The notes under the pieces were generated by a model. That model saw nothing but the letters and a program-made list of their open reading frames with translations, did no database searches and had not been told where the DNA came from. From Nitrospiria bacterium (GTDB lineage: Bacteria > Nitrospirota > Nitrospiria > JACQBZ01): a stretch of DNA of 11,009 nt. A program made the translations under genes and the position numbers. Shown here piece by piece: positions 1-6,256 of the stretch (within the stretch, counting starts at the first letter, position 1; each line of letters begins with the position of its first letter). Location of the stretch: assembly GCA_919901335.1 (NCBI GenBank), contig CAKKOZ010000139.1, forward strand, positions 1 through 11,009. The letters run 5' to 3'.

Positions 1-33
1 GCGCGGATCATCCGGTCGCTTGAGATGGATCAC
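1..33 (-). CDS. possible start of a further gene in the kinase/regulator run (partial)
   Basis: This is a tentative 11-codon N-terminal fragment running off the left edge. A GTG codon at 33-31 is preceded on the minus strand by GAGGA with a five-base gap, a good Shine-Dalgarno arrangement, and the frame is open to the window edge (MIHLKRPDDPR). It begins about 49 bases after the stop of the receiver-domain gene, a distance consistent with the same transcript. The alternative ATG at 11-9 has no visible ribosome binding site. No family can be recognised from so few residues, and it could be chance. Confidence 0.3.
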   Translation of the reverse strand, partial: MIHLKRPDDPR

Positions 34-82
34 ATTCGTCCTCACCGCGTCCGGGCGATCCGCAGGCTCTTACACGACGAAA

Positions 83-466
83 TCAGGATTGGAATCGTTC
101 CAGAACCGCTTTCTTGACCGCGGCGAGCAGGGCATCTTTCCCCACGGGTTTCACAAGGTAGTCTTTCACCCCTTGTTTCAAGAGGCTGACAGCCAACTGG
201 GTGTCCGGGAAGCCGGTCATGACAATCAGGGGCAGGGTAGGGTATTCCTTCCGGAAATAGCTGATGGCTTCCAGCCCGTTGATTTTGGGCATTCGGAGAT
301 CACAGACGGCCGCATCGATCTTCAGGGGGTTGTCTGCCTCATTAATCTTCTGGATCGCTTTTTCTCCATCCTCGGCCTCGACGACCTCATAGTTCGCTTT
401 GAGCAGGTGGTGCTTGACGGTCGATCGAATCTCTTCTTCATCTTCAATCACCAATATTCTCGGCAT
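83..466 (-). CDS. single-domain response regulator (receiver only, CheY-like)
   Basis: The 127-residue protein consists of one receiver domain with no DNA-binding or enzymatic output domain. It should accept a phosphoryl group from a histidine kinase in the cytoplasm and act by protein contact or as a relay. The key residues are present: acidic pocket D9/E10 in VIEDEEE, phosphoacceptor D56 in CDLRMP, switch threonine T84 in VMTGF and lysine K106 in LVKPVG. The ATG at 466 is preceded by GGAGG with an eight-base spacing, so the start is well supported. It lies 78 bases downstream of the histidine kinase gene on the same strand, and that kinase is the natural partner. The absence of an output domain leaves the final target unknown. 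It may signal to the adjacent antiporter, to a further relay, or to a regulator encoded outside the window. Confidence 0.93.
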   Translation of the reverse strand: MPRILVIEDEEEIRSTVKHHLLKANYEVVEAEDGEKAIQKINEADNPLKIDAAVCDLRMPKINGLEAISYFRKEYPTLPLIVMTGFPDTQLAVSLLKQGVKDYLVKPVGKDALLAAVKKAVLERFQS

Positions 467-544
467 GGCGGTTTCCTCCTTATTAAAAACGCGTTTGTAT
501 GTGTACGCCCTTCGAAATTTAAACCTGCAAGACTTTCTTTTTCC

Positions 545-1918
545 CTAAACGGCCTTTTCGACCTTGATGTTTCGTCGATCCTCCTTTCCCTGTGAAGAAT
601 CGTATGCGGGGGGAAGCCTCACGATAAAGGCGGCGCCTTGGCCCTCTTCGCTTTCCACGCTGATACTGCCGCCGTGGTTCGCGATGATTTTGTGAACAAT
701 ATTTAAACCAAGACCGGTTCCCTTTCCAGGATCCTTGGTCGTAAAAAACGGCATGAAGAGCTGGCTGAGATGTTCCTTTTTGATCCCGGCTCCCGTGTCT
801 CGGATGGTGATCACCACAGAGCCATCCTCATAACGCGACGACACAAGCAGGCGGCCCTTTCCATTCATGGCTTGAACCGCATTGCTGACCAAGTTAACGA
901 AGACCTGTTGAATCTCTCCGGCGGTGCCACGGATCGGAGGGATGTCTTGATAGTCCGTCACCAGCTCAATGTCATTAAAGGGGGTCGAGTATTTGGAAAG
1001 CTTGACCGCCTCCTTGAGTTGATCGTTCAGATGGATCCGCCACTCGGCTCCAGGGGTGGAGGTGGCCCGCGAGTAAAAGGAAACACCCTTGACAATGTCG
1101 GAGGCCTTGTTGGCGTATTTGATGATTTCCTGGGCATATTTTTTAACGCGAGCCGGATCCTCTTCTTCGAGGATCATCTCGGCCTTGCCGAGCATGACGG
1201 CAAGCGGGTTGTTCACTTCATGGGCAATGCCGGCCGCCATGATCCCAACCTGGGCTAATTTCTCGGACTGGATCAGTTGCTGCAGCAGGTCGTTTGAAGC
1301 AAGGACCCGATCCACGGGCTGGACCATGTCGGACAGGTCATGGATGATCTTCTCCGCAACCTGGATCTCTCGATCGATAATCTCGAGGTGCTTTGCGCAT
1401 TTGGGATGATCGGTCATCTTATCGGATAGATAGACGATAGAATTCTTAATGACCCCCAGCGGACTTTGGAGTTCATGCGAGATCCCGGACGAGATCTGCT
1501 GAAGCATGGTTAACTTATTTTTTAACAACTCTTCCTGAACTTCTTTGAGTTCCTGCGTCCGCTCCTTCACTTTGCGCTCCAACATCTCGATAAAATTCCA
1601 CATGAGTTTCGCACTGACCCCCCCCAAGAGTTCCGCATGAGGATATTTTTCATCTAAAATCTGCACCCGGACGTCCGGGTCTCCGGTCACGTCCGCAATC
1701 AGGTCAACCCCTTCCCGGCAGATCATCTGCCTGAAGTCGGTTGTGGTGGGGATGTTCACGGATTGGGCGTACTTGATGGCCGGGGCCTCCAGGCGTTTGT
1801 CGGCGACGCCGAGGATCTCAATGCCTTCCTCCCGGTGAAAGAGTCGAAGCAATTCCAGGCCGCCCCGCCCCCCTCCAACGATGGCCAGTCCTAATTTCTT
1901 TTGTTGATCGGTAGGCAT
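545..1918 (-). CDS. soluble sensor histidine kinase: Rossmann-like domain, two DHp domains, HATPase
   Basis: This is a cytoplasmic histidine kinase with no membrane segment. Numbering from the ATG at 1918 (457 residues): residues 9-115 form a Rossmann-like dinucleotide-binding domain with GGGRGG at 15-20, a strand ending in GVADKR, and DVTGDPDV, resembling the N-terminal domain of Gfo/Idh-type or homoserine-dehydrogenase-like oxidoreductases. A coiled-coil linker follows at about 110-139. A first DHp domain has H-box H148 in SHELQSP, and a second has H233 in AHEVNNPL. One HATPase domain completes it: N-box with N342 and N346, G1 DTGAGI at 374-379, F-box FMPFFTTK, and G2 GKGTGLG at 398-404. 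The ATG at 1918 has GAGG five bases upstream and sits just before the Rossmann fold. A GTG at 1981 would add 21 residues but has only a weak purine run before it. It follows the antiporter gene and precedes the receiver gene, suggesting one operon. The sensed ligand is unknown; NAD(P)(H) is an inference from the fold. Confidence 0.9.
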   Translation of the reverse strand: MPTDQQKKLGLAIVGGGRGGLELLRLFHREEGIEILGVADKRLEAPAIKYAQSVNIPTTTDFRQMICREGVDLIADVTGDPDVRVQILDEKYPHAELLGGVSAKLMWNFIEMLERKVKERTQELKEVQEELLKNKLTMLQQISSGISHELQSPLGVIKNSIVYLSDKMTDHPKCAKHLEIIDREIQVAEKIIHDLSDMVQPVDRVLASNDLLQQLIQSEKLAQVGIMAAGIAHEVNNPLAVMLGKAEMILEEEDPARVKKYAQEIIKYANKASDIVKGVSFYSRATSTPGAEWRIHLNDQLKEAVKLSKYSTPFNDIELVTDYQDIPPIRGTAGEIQQVFVNLVSNAVQAMNGKGRLLVSSRYEDGSVVITIRDTGAGIKKEHLSQLFMPFFTTKDPGKGTGLGLNIVHKIIANHGGSISVESEEGQGAAFIVRLPPAYDSSQGKEDRRNIKVEKAV

Positions 1919-1997
1919 CACAACCTCTTCAGCCACCACGGCCATCTTCGAACTCGCCATCTGTCGGACCCATTTTACCACTTCTTTTCTTCAGCAG

Positions 1998-3773
1998 TCA
2001 ATCATCCCCACGGCGTCCCCCGCCTCCCGTCGGACGCTCCCGGCCGGGGCTGTCCGCATCGGCGCGCCGCAACAGGGCATAACCCTCCCGGCGAATTTCC
2101 TCCTGCTTCTCCGCAATCTGTTGTTGAGGAACGTCGTACTGCCGGAGCACCCGGTCGAAAATCTCCAGGGAGGTTTCAAACTCCTCCGGCACCACCTCGT
2201 TCGCACCCAGCCGTAGGAGATCATCCACCTCCTTGACATACCGGGTCCTCACCACGATATGAATATGCGGGTTGGCCTGCCGGGCCACCTGAATGGCCCT
2301 TCGGACCGCAAACGGATCCGAGACGGCCAGGACCAGGACGCGGGCGTCTTTGATCCGGAGCTGACGGAGCACTTCGCTCTGGGTCACATCACCGAAAAAG
2401 AGCGGCTCCCCATGCGCGCGGCCGCGACGGACCGCTTCCCCGTGGAGATCCAGGATGACATAGGGAATGCTCCCCTCCCGGAGAACCCGCGCCAGATTTC
2501 GGCCGTTGAGTCCATACCCTGCGATAATGACATGGCCCTGAAGTACCGGTGCGTCCGGACTAACGTCAATCGATCGCCGGCGCCTGCGCCACCCCGCCAG
2601 TCGTCCCAATGACTCGACCCGCCTGGAGAGTCGCGGTCCGATCTGGATCAGAAAGGGGGCCGCAATCATCGTCAGGATGGAGAACCCCAGGAAGAATTGA
2701 TAGCCGGGTTGTGTCAACAGGCCGACATCCTGGCCGGCCTGCGCCAGGACGAACGAAAATTCCCCCACCTGAGGGAGGTATAATCCGACCAGGATGGCGA
2801 CCCGAACCGGATAGCCCATGGCCAGCGTGACACCGGCCACCACCGCCCCCTTGATCATCAAAACCACCGCCGTCAGCAGTAGAACCAGAGGCAGCGCGTC
2901 GATGAACAGCCGGACATCCAGCAGCATGCCGATCGAGACGAAAAACAGGCTATTGAAGCTGTCCCGGAAGGGCATGATATCCGCGAGCGCCTGGTGGCTG
3001 TATTCCGACTCTGAAATGACCAGGCCGGCGATGAAGGCGCCCAGCGCCAGCGATAGGCCGCTTTCCTCCGCCAGCCAGGCGATGCCGGCGCAGATCAGGA
3101 GCACGGTGATCACAAACAGCTCCCGGCTTCTCGCCCGGACCACCAGCGCGAGCACCCTGGGCACCAACCATCGGGAGGCAACCAGAACGGCCCCGATCAA
3201 TGCCAGGGATCGGGCCAGGGTCACCAGGATATCGACCGAACCTTCCCGAAGGTTTCCGCTCAGCAGCGGGAGGACCATCATCATCGGCACCACGATGAGG
3301 TCCTGGAAGATGAGAATCGCCAGGGCCAACCGGCCGTGCGGCGAATCCAGTTCCCCGCGTTCCAAGAGGATTTTCAGAACAATGGCCGTACTGCTCAAGG
3401 CCACGAGAAACCCCCAGAAAACGGCGGATGGGAAAGAGGTCCGGAAAAGAAAGAATCCGACGAACGCCGTCAGAACGATCGTGAGACCGACCTGCAGGGC
3501 GCCTCCGCCGATGGCGAAGGTCCGGATTCGGGCCAGCCGGGCCAGGGAGAATTCCAGCCCGATGGTGAAGAGCAAGAGCACCACCCCCACCTCGGCCAGA
3601 ACCTCGACCCGTTCCAGGTCGTCGATCAGGTTCAGGCCGTACGGACCGACCAATCCGCCGACGATTAGAAATCCCACGATCGAGGGAAGGCGGAGACGGT
3701 GGAAGACCAGAACCACCGCCACCGACAGACCAAAGATCACGACCAGATCGCGAACGAATTCAGTCTGAGGCAT
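1998..3773 (-). CDS. Kef-type CPA2 monovalent cation:proton antiporter with RCK/TrkA-N domain
   Basis: This 591-residue inner-membrane protein should exchange K+ (or Na+) for H+ in cytoplasmic pH and cation homeostasis. Residues 8-380 are a Na+/H+-exchanger domain with about 12-13 hydrophobic segments. It includes the CPA2 signature IFQDLIVVP with the ion-binding Q157-D158 pair, and SLALGAFIAGLVISESEY. An arginine-rich linker (395-400) leads to an RCK-N domain at about 411-530 with dinucleotide motif GYGLNG (419-424) and acidic D442 at the end of strand 2, as in NAD-binding RCKs. No TrkA-C domain is evident. The tail is charged and glycine-rich. Compared with E. coli KefC, the cytoplasmic loop at 260-268 reads HQALADIMP and keeps only one of the acidic residues of the glutathione-responsive HALESDIEP motif. 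No KefF-like ancillary oxidoreductase gene is adjacent, so glutathione gating is doubtful. The ATG has GGAG seven bases upstream. The gene heads the run antiporter, kinase, receiver. Confidence 0.92.
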   Translation of the reverse strand: MPQTEFVRDLVVIFGLSVAVVLVFHRLRLPSIVGFLIVGGLVGPYGLNLIDDLERVEVLAEVGVVLLLFTIGLEFSLARLARIRTFAIGGGALQVGLTIVLTAFVGFFLFRTSFPSAVFWGFLVALSSTAIVLKILLERGELDSPHGRLALAILIFQDLIVVPMMMVLPLLSGNLREGSVDILVTLARSLALIGAVLVASRWLVPRVLALVVRARSRELFVITVLLICAGIAWLAEESGLSLALGAFIAGLVISESEYSHQALADIMPFRDSFNSLFFVSIGMLLDVRLFIDALPLVLLLTAVVLMIKGAVVAGVTLAMGYPVRVAILVGLYLPQVGEFSFVLAQAGQDVGLLTQPGYQFFLGFSILTMIAAPFLIQIGPRLSRRVESLGRLAGWRRRRRSIDVSPDAPVLQGHVIIAGYGLNGRNLARVLREGSIPYVILDLHGEAVRRGRAHGEPLFFGDVTQSEVLRQLRIKDARVLVLAVSDPFAVRRAIQVARQANPHIHIVVRTRYVKEVDDLLRLGANEVVPEEFETSLEIFDRVLRQYDVPQQQIAEKQEEIRREGYALLRRADADSPGRERPTGGGGRRGDD

Positions 3774-3819
3774 ACGAGGACTCCAAAATCTCGGGTCGCT
3801 GACCCTCCAGGAACATCGA

Positions 3820-3855
3820 GAGTTGTATTATACAACAAGCGAGGGCCGTTTGAAT
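3820..3855 (-). promoter_or_regulatory. candidate promoter of the antiporter-kinase-regulator run
   Basis: The minus strand carries a perfect TATAAT (3832-3827). Sixteen bases upstream lies TTCAAA (3854-3849), a four-of-six match to the -35 consensus. The predicted start near 3820 gives a leader of about 47 bases. That leader contains a small hairpin (GGGTC/GACCC, 3793-3805) shortly before the GGAG ribosome binding site. The weak -35 and the overlapping palindrome suggest a regulated promoter. Confidence 0.5.
3822..3836. promoter_or_regulatory. perfect 15-base palindrome, candidate operator
   Basis: GTTGTATTATACAAC has seven-base arms (GTTGTAT/ATACAAC) around one central base. It covers the whole -10 element of the antiporter promoter, so a dimeric repressor bound here would block RNA polymerase. 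The arms do not match Fur, PerR, LexA or other operators that I can name with confidence. No transcription factor gene is visible in the window. Part of the symmetry comes from TATAAT being AT-rich, but the outer GTTG/CAAC is not explained that way. Confidence 0.4.
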
Positions 3856-3874
3856 GAATCGAAACGATTCCCCC

Positions 3875-3903
3875 TTGACATAAACCGGCAAACCCGTTAT
3901 GCT
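3875..3903 (+). promoter_or_regulatory. sigma70-type promoter of the DUF4321 gene
   Basis: A perfect TTGACA (3875-3880), an optimal 17-base spacer and TATGCT (3898-3903, four of six) make a strong candidate housekeeping promoter. The expected start is near 3910, leaving about 24 bases of leader with AAGGGG seven bases before the ATG at 3934. The position of this promoter argues that the longer reading frame beginning at 3823 is not the translated form. Confidence 0.65.
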
Positions 3904-3933
3904 CCCCTGGGTTTGAAATCGAAGGGGTCTTGC

Positions 3934-4203
3934 ATGGCCTTGCTCACCAAAACTCCCTGGTTGTTGATCTTCTTCATTCTGTTGGGGGGGCTGCTCGGCG
4001 GACTGCTGGGCGAAATTCTAAGAGTGATCACGCCCCAGGGCCCCTTGCAGGACATCTTCGCCCGGGTTCAAAGCATCGGCCTCAATCCGCCGTTTACGAT
4101 CGACCTAAAACTGTTTACGGTCACCTTCGGCTTCATGCTCCGGATCAACCTGTTCAGCATCCTGGGAATCCTTCTCGGGATCTTTATCTACAAGCAGGCG
4201 TAG
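3934..4203 (+). CDS. small DUF4321-family inner-membrane protein
   Basis: This is an 89-residue protein of unknown function resembling the DUF4321 family, and the only plus-strand gene here. Two hydrophobic segments are visible: residues 8-27, with a glycine-zipper-like GGLLGGLLGEIL, and residues 66-86 (FMLRINLFSILGILLGIFIY). They enclose a polar connecting region with the motif LNPPFTIDLKLFTVTFGF, which is the conserved hallmark of the family as I recall it. The frame could start at 3823, but the promoter at 3875-3903 lies inside that extension, so the ATG at 3934 (AAGGGG upstream) is chosen. The gene converges on uvrB, and its TAG stop is part of the REPIN-like element at 4200-4257. The proximity of the divergent antiporter gene does not by itself show a functional link. 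Confidence 0.8.
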   Translation: MALLTKTPWLLIFFILLGGLLGGLLGEILRVITPQGPLQDIFARVQSIGLNPPFTIDLKLFTVTFGFMLRINLFSILGILLGIFIYKQA

Positions 4204-4257
4204 GGGCAGACCTGCGTGTCTGCCCTTTTCGGGGCGCACACATAGGTGCGCCCCTAC
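4200..4257. repeat. REPIN-like element: two inverted GTAG hairpins
   Basis: Two related hairpins lie in inverted orientation with a TTTTC spacer (4226-4230). The left arm (4200-4225) is GTAG followed by a GGGCAGAC/GTCTGCCC stem. The right arm (4231-4257), read on the minus strand, is GTAG followed by a GGGGCGCAC/GTGCGCCCC stem. About 20 of 26 positions agree between the two copies. The stem differences are compensatory (AG..CT in one, GC..GC in the other), so pairing is kept. A GTAG tetranucleotide at the hairpin foot is the hallmark of REP sequences processed by RAYT (Y1 transposase-like) enzymes, and inverted REP pairs are called REPINs. No RAYT gene is in the window. The element fills the junction of two convergent genes and contributes both TAG stops. 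Confidence 0.75.
4204..4229 (+). terminator. possible intrinsic terminator for the DUF4321 gene
   Basis: The left hairpin (eight-base GC-rich stem GGGCAGAC/GTCTGCCC with a six-base loop) is followed directly by TTTT, a short U-tract, right after the TAG stop. It may terminate plus-strand transcription. On the minus strand neither hairpin is followed by a U-run, so termination of the uvrB transcript is less clear. The T-run may simply be the spacer of the repeat element. Confidence 0.4.
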
Positions 4258-6248
4258 CGGACCCCCAGGTGCATCTCCTTTAATTCCTTGATCCGGTCCC
4301 GAAGCTCGGCCGCTTTTTCGAACTTCAGCTCCTTCACCGCCGTCCGCATTTCCCTCTCCAGGCCGCGGATGATACCGGGAATCTCATTCAATGGAATATA
4401 TTCCTCCGCCGCCTCCGCAGCCGTCGGGACGGTGACGTAATCAGCCTCGGAAATTTCATACAGCGCCCTTGGAATCCCCTTCCGGATCGTCTCCGGTGTG
4501 ATCCCGTTGGCCCGATTGTACTCCCCCTGGATCTTCCGTCGGCGTTCCGTCTCCCGGATCGCAAGGCGAATGGACTCGGTCATGACATCCGCGTACAGGA
4601 TCACTTCGCCCGCGACATTCCGGGCGGCCCGCCCGGCCGTCTGAATGAGCGACCGATACGACCGCAGATAGCCTTCTTTATCAGCGTCTAAGATCGCGAC
4701 CAGCGACACCTCGGGAAGATCCAGCCCTTCCCGGAGGAGATTGATCCCGACGAGGACGTCGAATATCCCCCGCCGGAGGTCCCGGATGATCTCGGTCCGC
4801 GCAAGCGTCTCGACTTCGGAATGAAGATAGCGGACCTTCAGCCCCAGCTCGTGGTAATACTCGGTCAGATCCTCGGCCATCCGCTTCGTCAGCGTCGTCA
4901 CCAAAACCCGCTCATTCCGCGCCGTCCGTTTTTTGATCTCGCCCAGAAGATGGTCCACCTGTCCCTTGGCCGGCCGGACCGTGATGACCGGATCCATCAA
5001 TCCGGTCGGACGGATGATCTGCTCGATGATACGATCCCGGCCGTGATCGAGCTCGTACGGGCCGGGCGTGGCCGAGACGTAAACGACCTGCTTCATGTGT
5101 CGCTCGAATTCCTCGAAAGCGAGCGGACGATTGTCAAAGGCGGACGGCAGACGGAAACCGTACTCGACCAGGTTTGTTTTGCGCGACCGGTCCCCCGCAT
5201 GCATCCCGCCGATCTGGGGCACGGTCGCGTGGCTTTCATCGATGATCGTCAGGTGATTCGAGGGAAAGTAATCGATCAGGGTCGGCGGCGGCTCGCCCGG
5301 CCGGCGGCCGGAGAGATGCCGTGAATAATTTTCGATTCCATGACAGTAACCCACCTCGTGGATCATTTCCAGATCGAACACCGTCCGCTGCTCGATCCGT
5401 TGGGCCTCGATCAGCTTCCCTTCGTTTTTTAAAAACCGTATCCGTTCCGAAAGCTCCGCCTCGATTCCAGCCAGCGACTCCTTCAACCGGTCCGGCGGGA
5501 TGACATAATGGCTGTTGGGATAGATCGCGAGCTTCTGAAATTTCCGCATCACCTCGCCGCGCAGCGGATCGATCTCGGAGAGGGCTTCGACCGTGTCGCC
5601 GAACAGTTCAATCCGGATCGCATGGCTCTCGGACGCGGCCGGAAAGACCTCGACGATGTCGCCGCGCACCCGGAACGTCCCGCGAAGCAGATCATATTCG
5701 TTCCGTTCATACTGGATCCCGACCAGTTTCCGGAGAAGGGCCTCGCGCTCGATCGTCATCCCCTCGTTCAGGGCGAGCATCATCCCGCGGTAGGCCTCCG
5801 GCGAGCCGAGGCCGTAGATGCAGGAGACCGAGGCTACAATGATCACGTCCTTCCGTTCAAACAGCGCGCGGGTGGCGGCATGCCGCATCCGGTCGATCGC
5901 GTCGTTGATCGAGGAGTCCTTCTCGATATAGGTGTCGGTCTGCGGAAGATAGGCTTCCGGCTGATAATAGTCGTAATAGCTGACAAAGTAGGCGACGGCG
6001 TTGTCGGGGAAGAAGGTTTTGAATTCGTGGTAGAGCTGTGCGGCGAGCGTCTTGTTGTGAACGATCACCAGCGTCGGTTTCTGGACCCGCTCGATCACGT
6101 TCGCCATCGTGAAGGTCTTTCCCGATCCGGTCACGCCCAGGAGCACCTGATGCTTCTCGCCGCGCTCGATCCCCTCGGACAGCGCCGCGATGGCCTTTTC
6201 CTGATCGCCCTTGGGCGTGAAGTCCGCGCTGAGTTTGAATCGCTCCAT
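4254..6248 (-). CDS. uvrB: excinuclease ABC subunit B (UvrB)
   Basis: UvrB is the damage-verifying helicase-like subunit of nucleotide excision repair. It receives DNA from UvrA and recruits UvrC for incision. Numbering from the ATG at 6248 (664 residues): Walker A GVTGSGKT at 38-45, the beta-hairpin motif YYDYYQPEAY at 91-100 that inserts between strands, DESH at 337-340, GINLLREGLDLPEV in the second RecA-like domain, QTAGRAARN at 536-544, and a C-terminal UVR motif at about 628-656 that contacts UvrC. The length is normal and the protein intact. A TTG at 6260 would add four residues and overlap the ftsY stop by four bases. The ATG is preferred because MERFKL..F.P.GDQ.KAI matches the usual UvrB N-terminus. 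It is the last gene of phoH-ybeY-ftsY-uvrB, and its TAG stop lies in the REPIN-like element. Confidence 0.97.
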   Translation of the reverse strand: MERFKLSADFTPKGDQEKAIAALSEGIERGEKHQVLLGVTGSGKTFTMANVIERVQKPTLVIVHNKTLAAQLYHEFKTFFPDNAVAYFVSYYDYYQPEAYLPQTDTYIEKDSSINDAIDRMRHAATRALFERKDVIIVASVSCIYGLGSPEAYRGMMLALNEGMTIEREALLRKLVGIQYERNEYDLLRGTFRVRGDIVEVFPAASESHAIRIELFGDTVEALSEIDPLRGEVMRKFQKLAIYPNSHYVIPPDRLKESLAGIEAELSERIRFLKNEGKLIEAQRIEQRTVFDLEMIHEVGYCHGIENYSRHLSGRRPGEPPPTLIDYFPSNHLTIIDESHATVPQIGGMHAGDRSRKTNLVEYGFRLPSAFDNRPLAFEEFERHMKQVVYVSATPGPYELDHGRDRIIEQIIRPTGLMDPVITVRPAKGQVDHLLGEIKKRTARNERVLVTTLTKRMAEDLTEYYHELGLKVRYLHSEVETLARTEIIRDLRRGIFDVLVGINLLREGLDLPEVSLVAILDADKEGYLRSYRSLIQTAGRAARNVAGEVILYADVMTESIRLAIRETERRRKIQGEYNRANGITPETIRKGIPRALYEISEADYVTVPTAAEAAEEYIPLNEIPGIIRGLEREMRTAVKELKFEKAAELRDRIKELKEMHLGVR

Positions 6249-6256
6249 CGGTGGAT

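Noticed and set aside
467..544. Separate promoter for the response regulator
   Set aside because: TTGCAG is present on the minus strand but no acceptable -10 lies at normal spacing, so co-transcription with the kinase is simpler.
1919..1981. 21-residue N-terminal extension of the histidine kinase from a GTG at 1981
   Set aside because: It has only a weak purine-rich stretch upstream. The internal ATG at 1918 has a GAGG at correct spacing and directly precedes the Rossmann fold. It is not fully excluded.
2818..3768. Plus-strand open frame of 316 codons opposite the antiporter gene
   Set aside because: Its translation is arginine/serine/threonine-rich low-complexity sequence, the expected antisense shadow of a GC-rich membrane-protein gene. 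The minus strand has a full CPA2/RCK protein with a good ribosome binding site.
3823..3933. 37-residue N-terminal extension of the DUF4321 protein
   Set aside because: The strong promoter lies within this stretch, the extension is polar and unlike the family, and the ATG at 3934 has an AAGGGG ribosome binding site and begins directly before the first membrane helix.
3984..3990. G7 run in the DUF4321 gene as a slippage switch
   Set aside because: Seven bases encoding Leu-Gly-Gly in a glycine-zipper helix is readily explained by codon use in GC-rich DNA, and it is shorter than typical contingency tracts.
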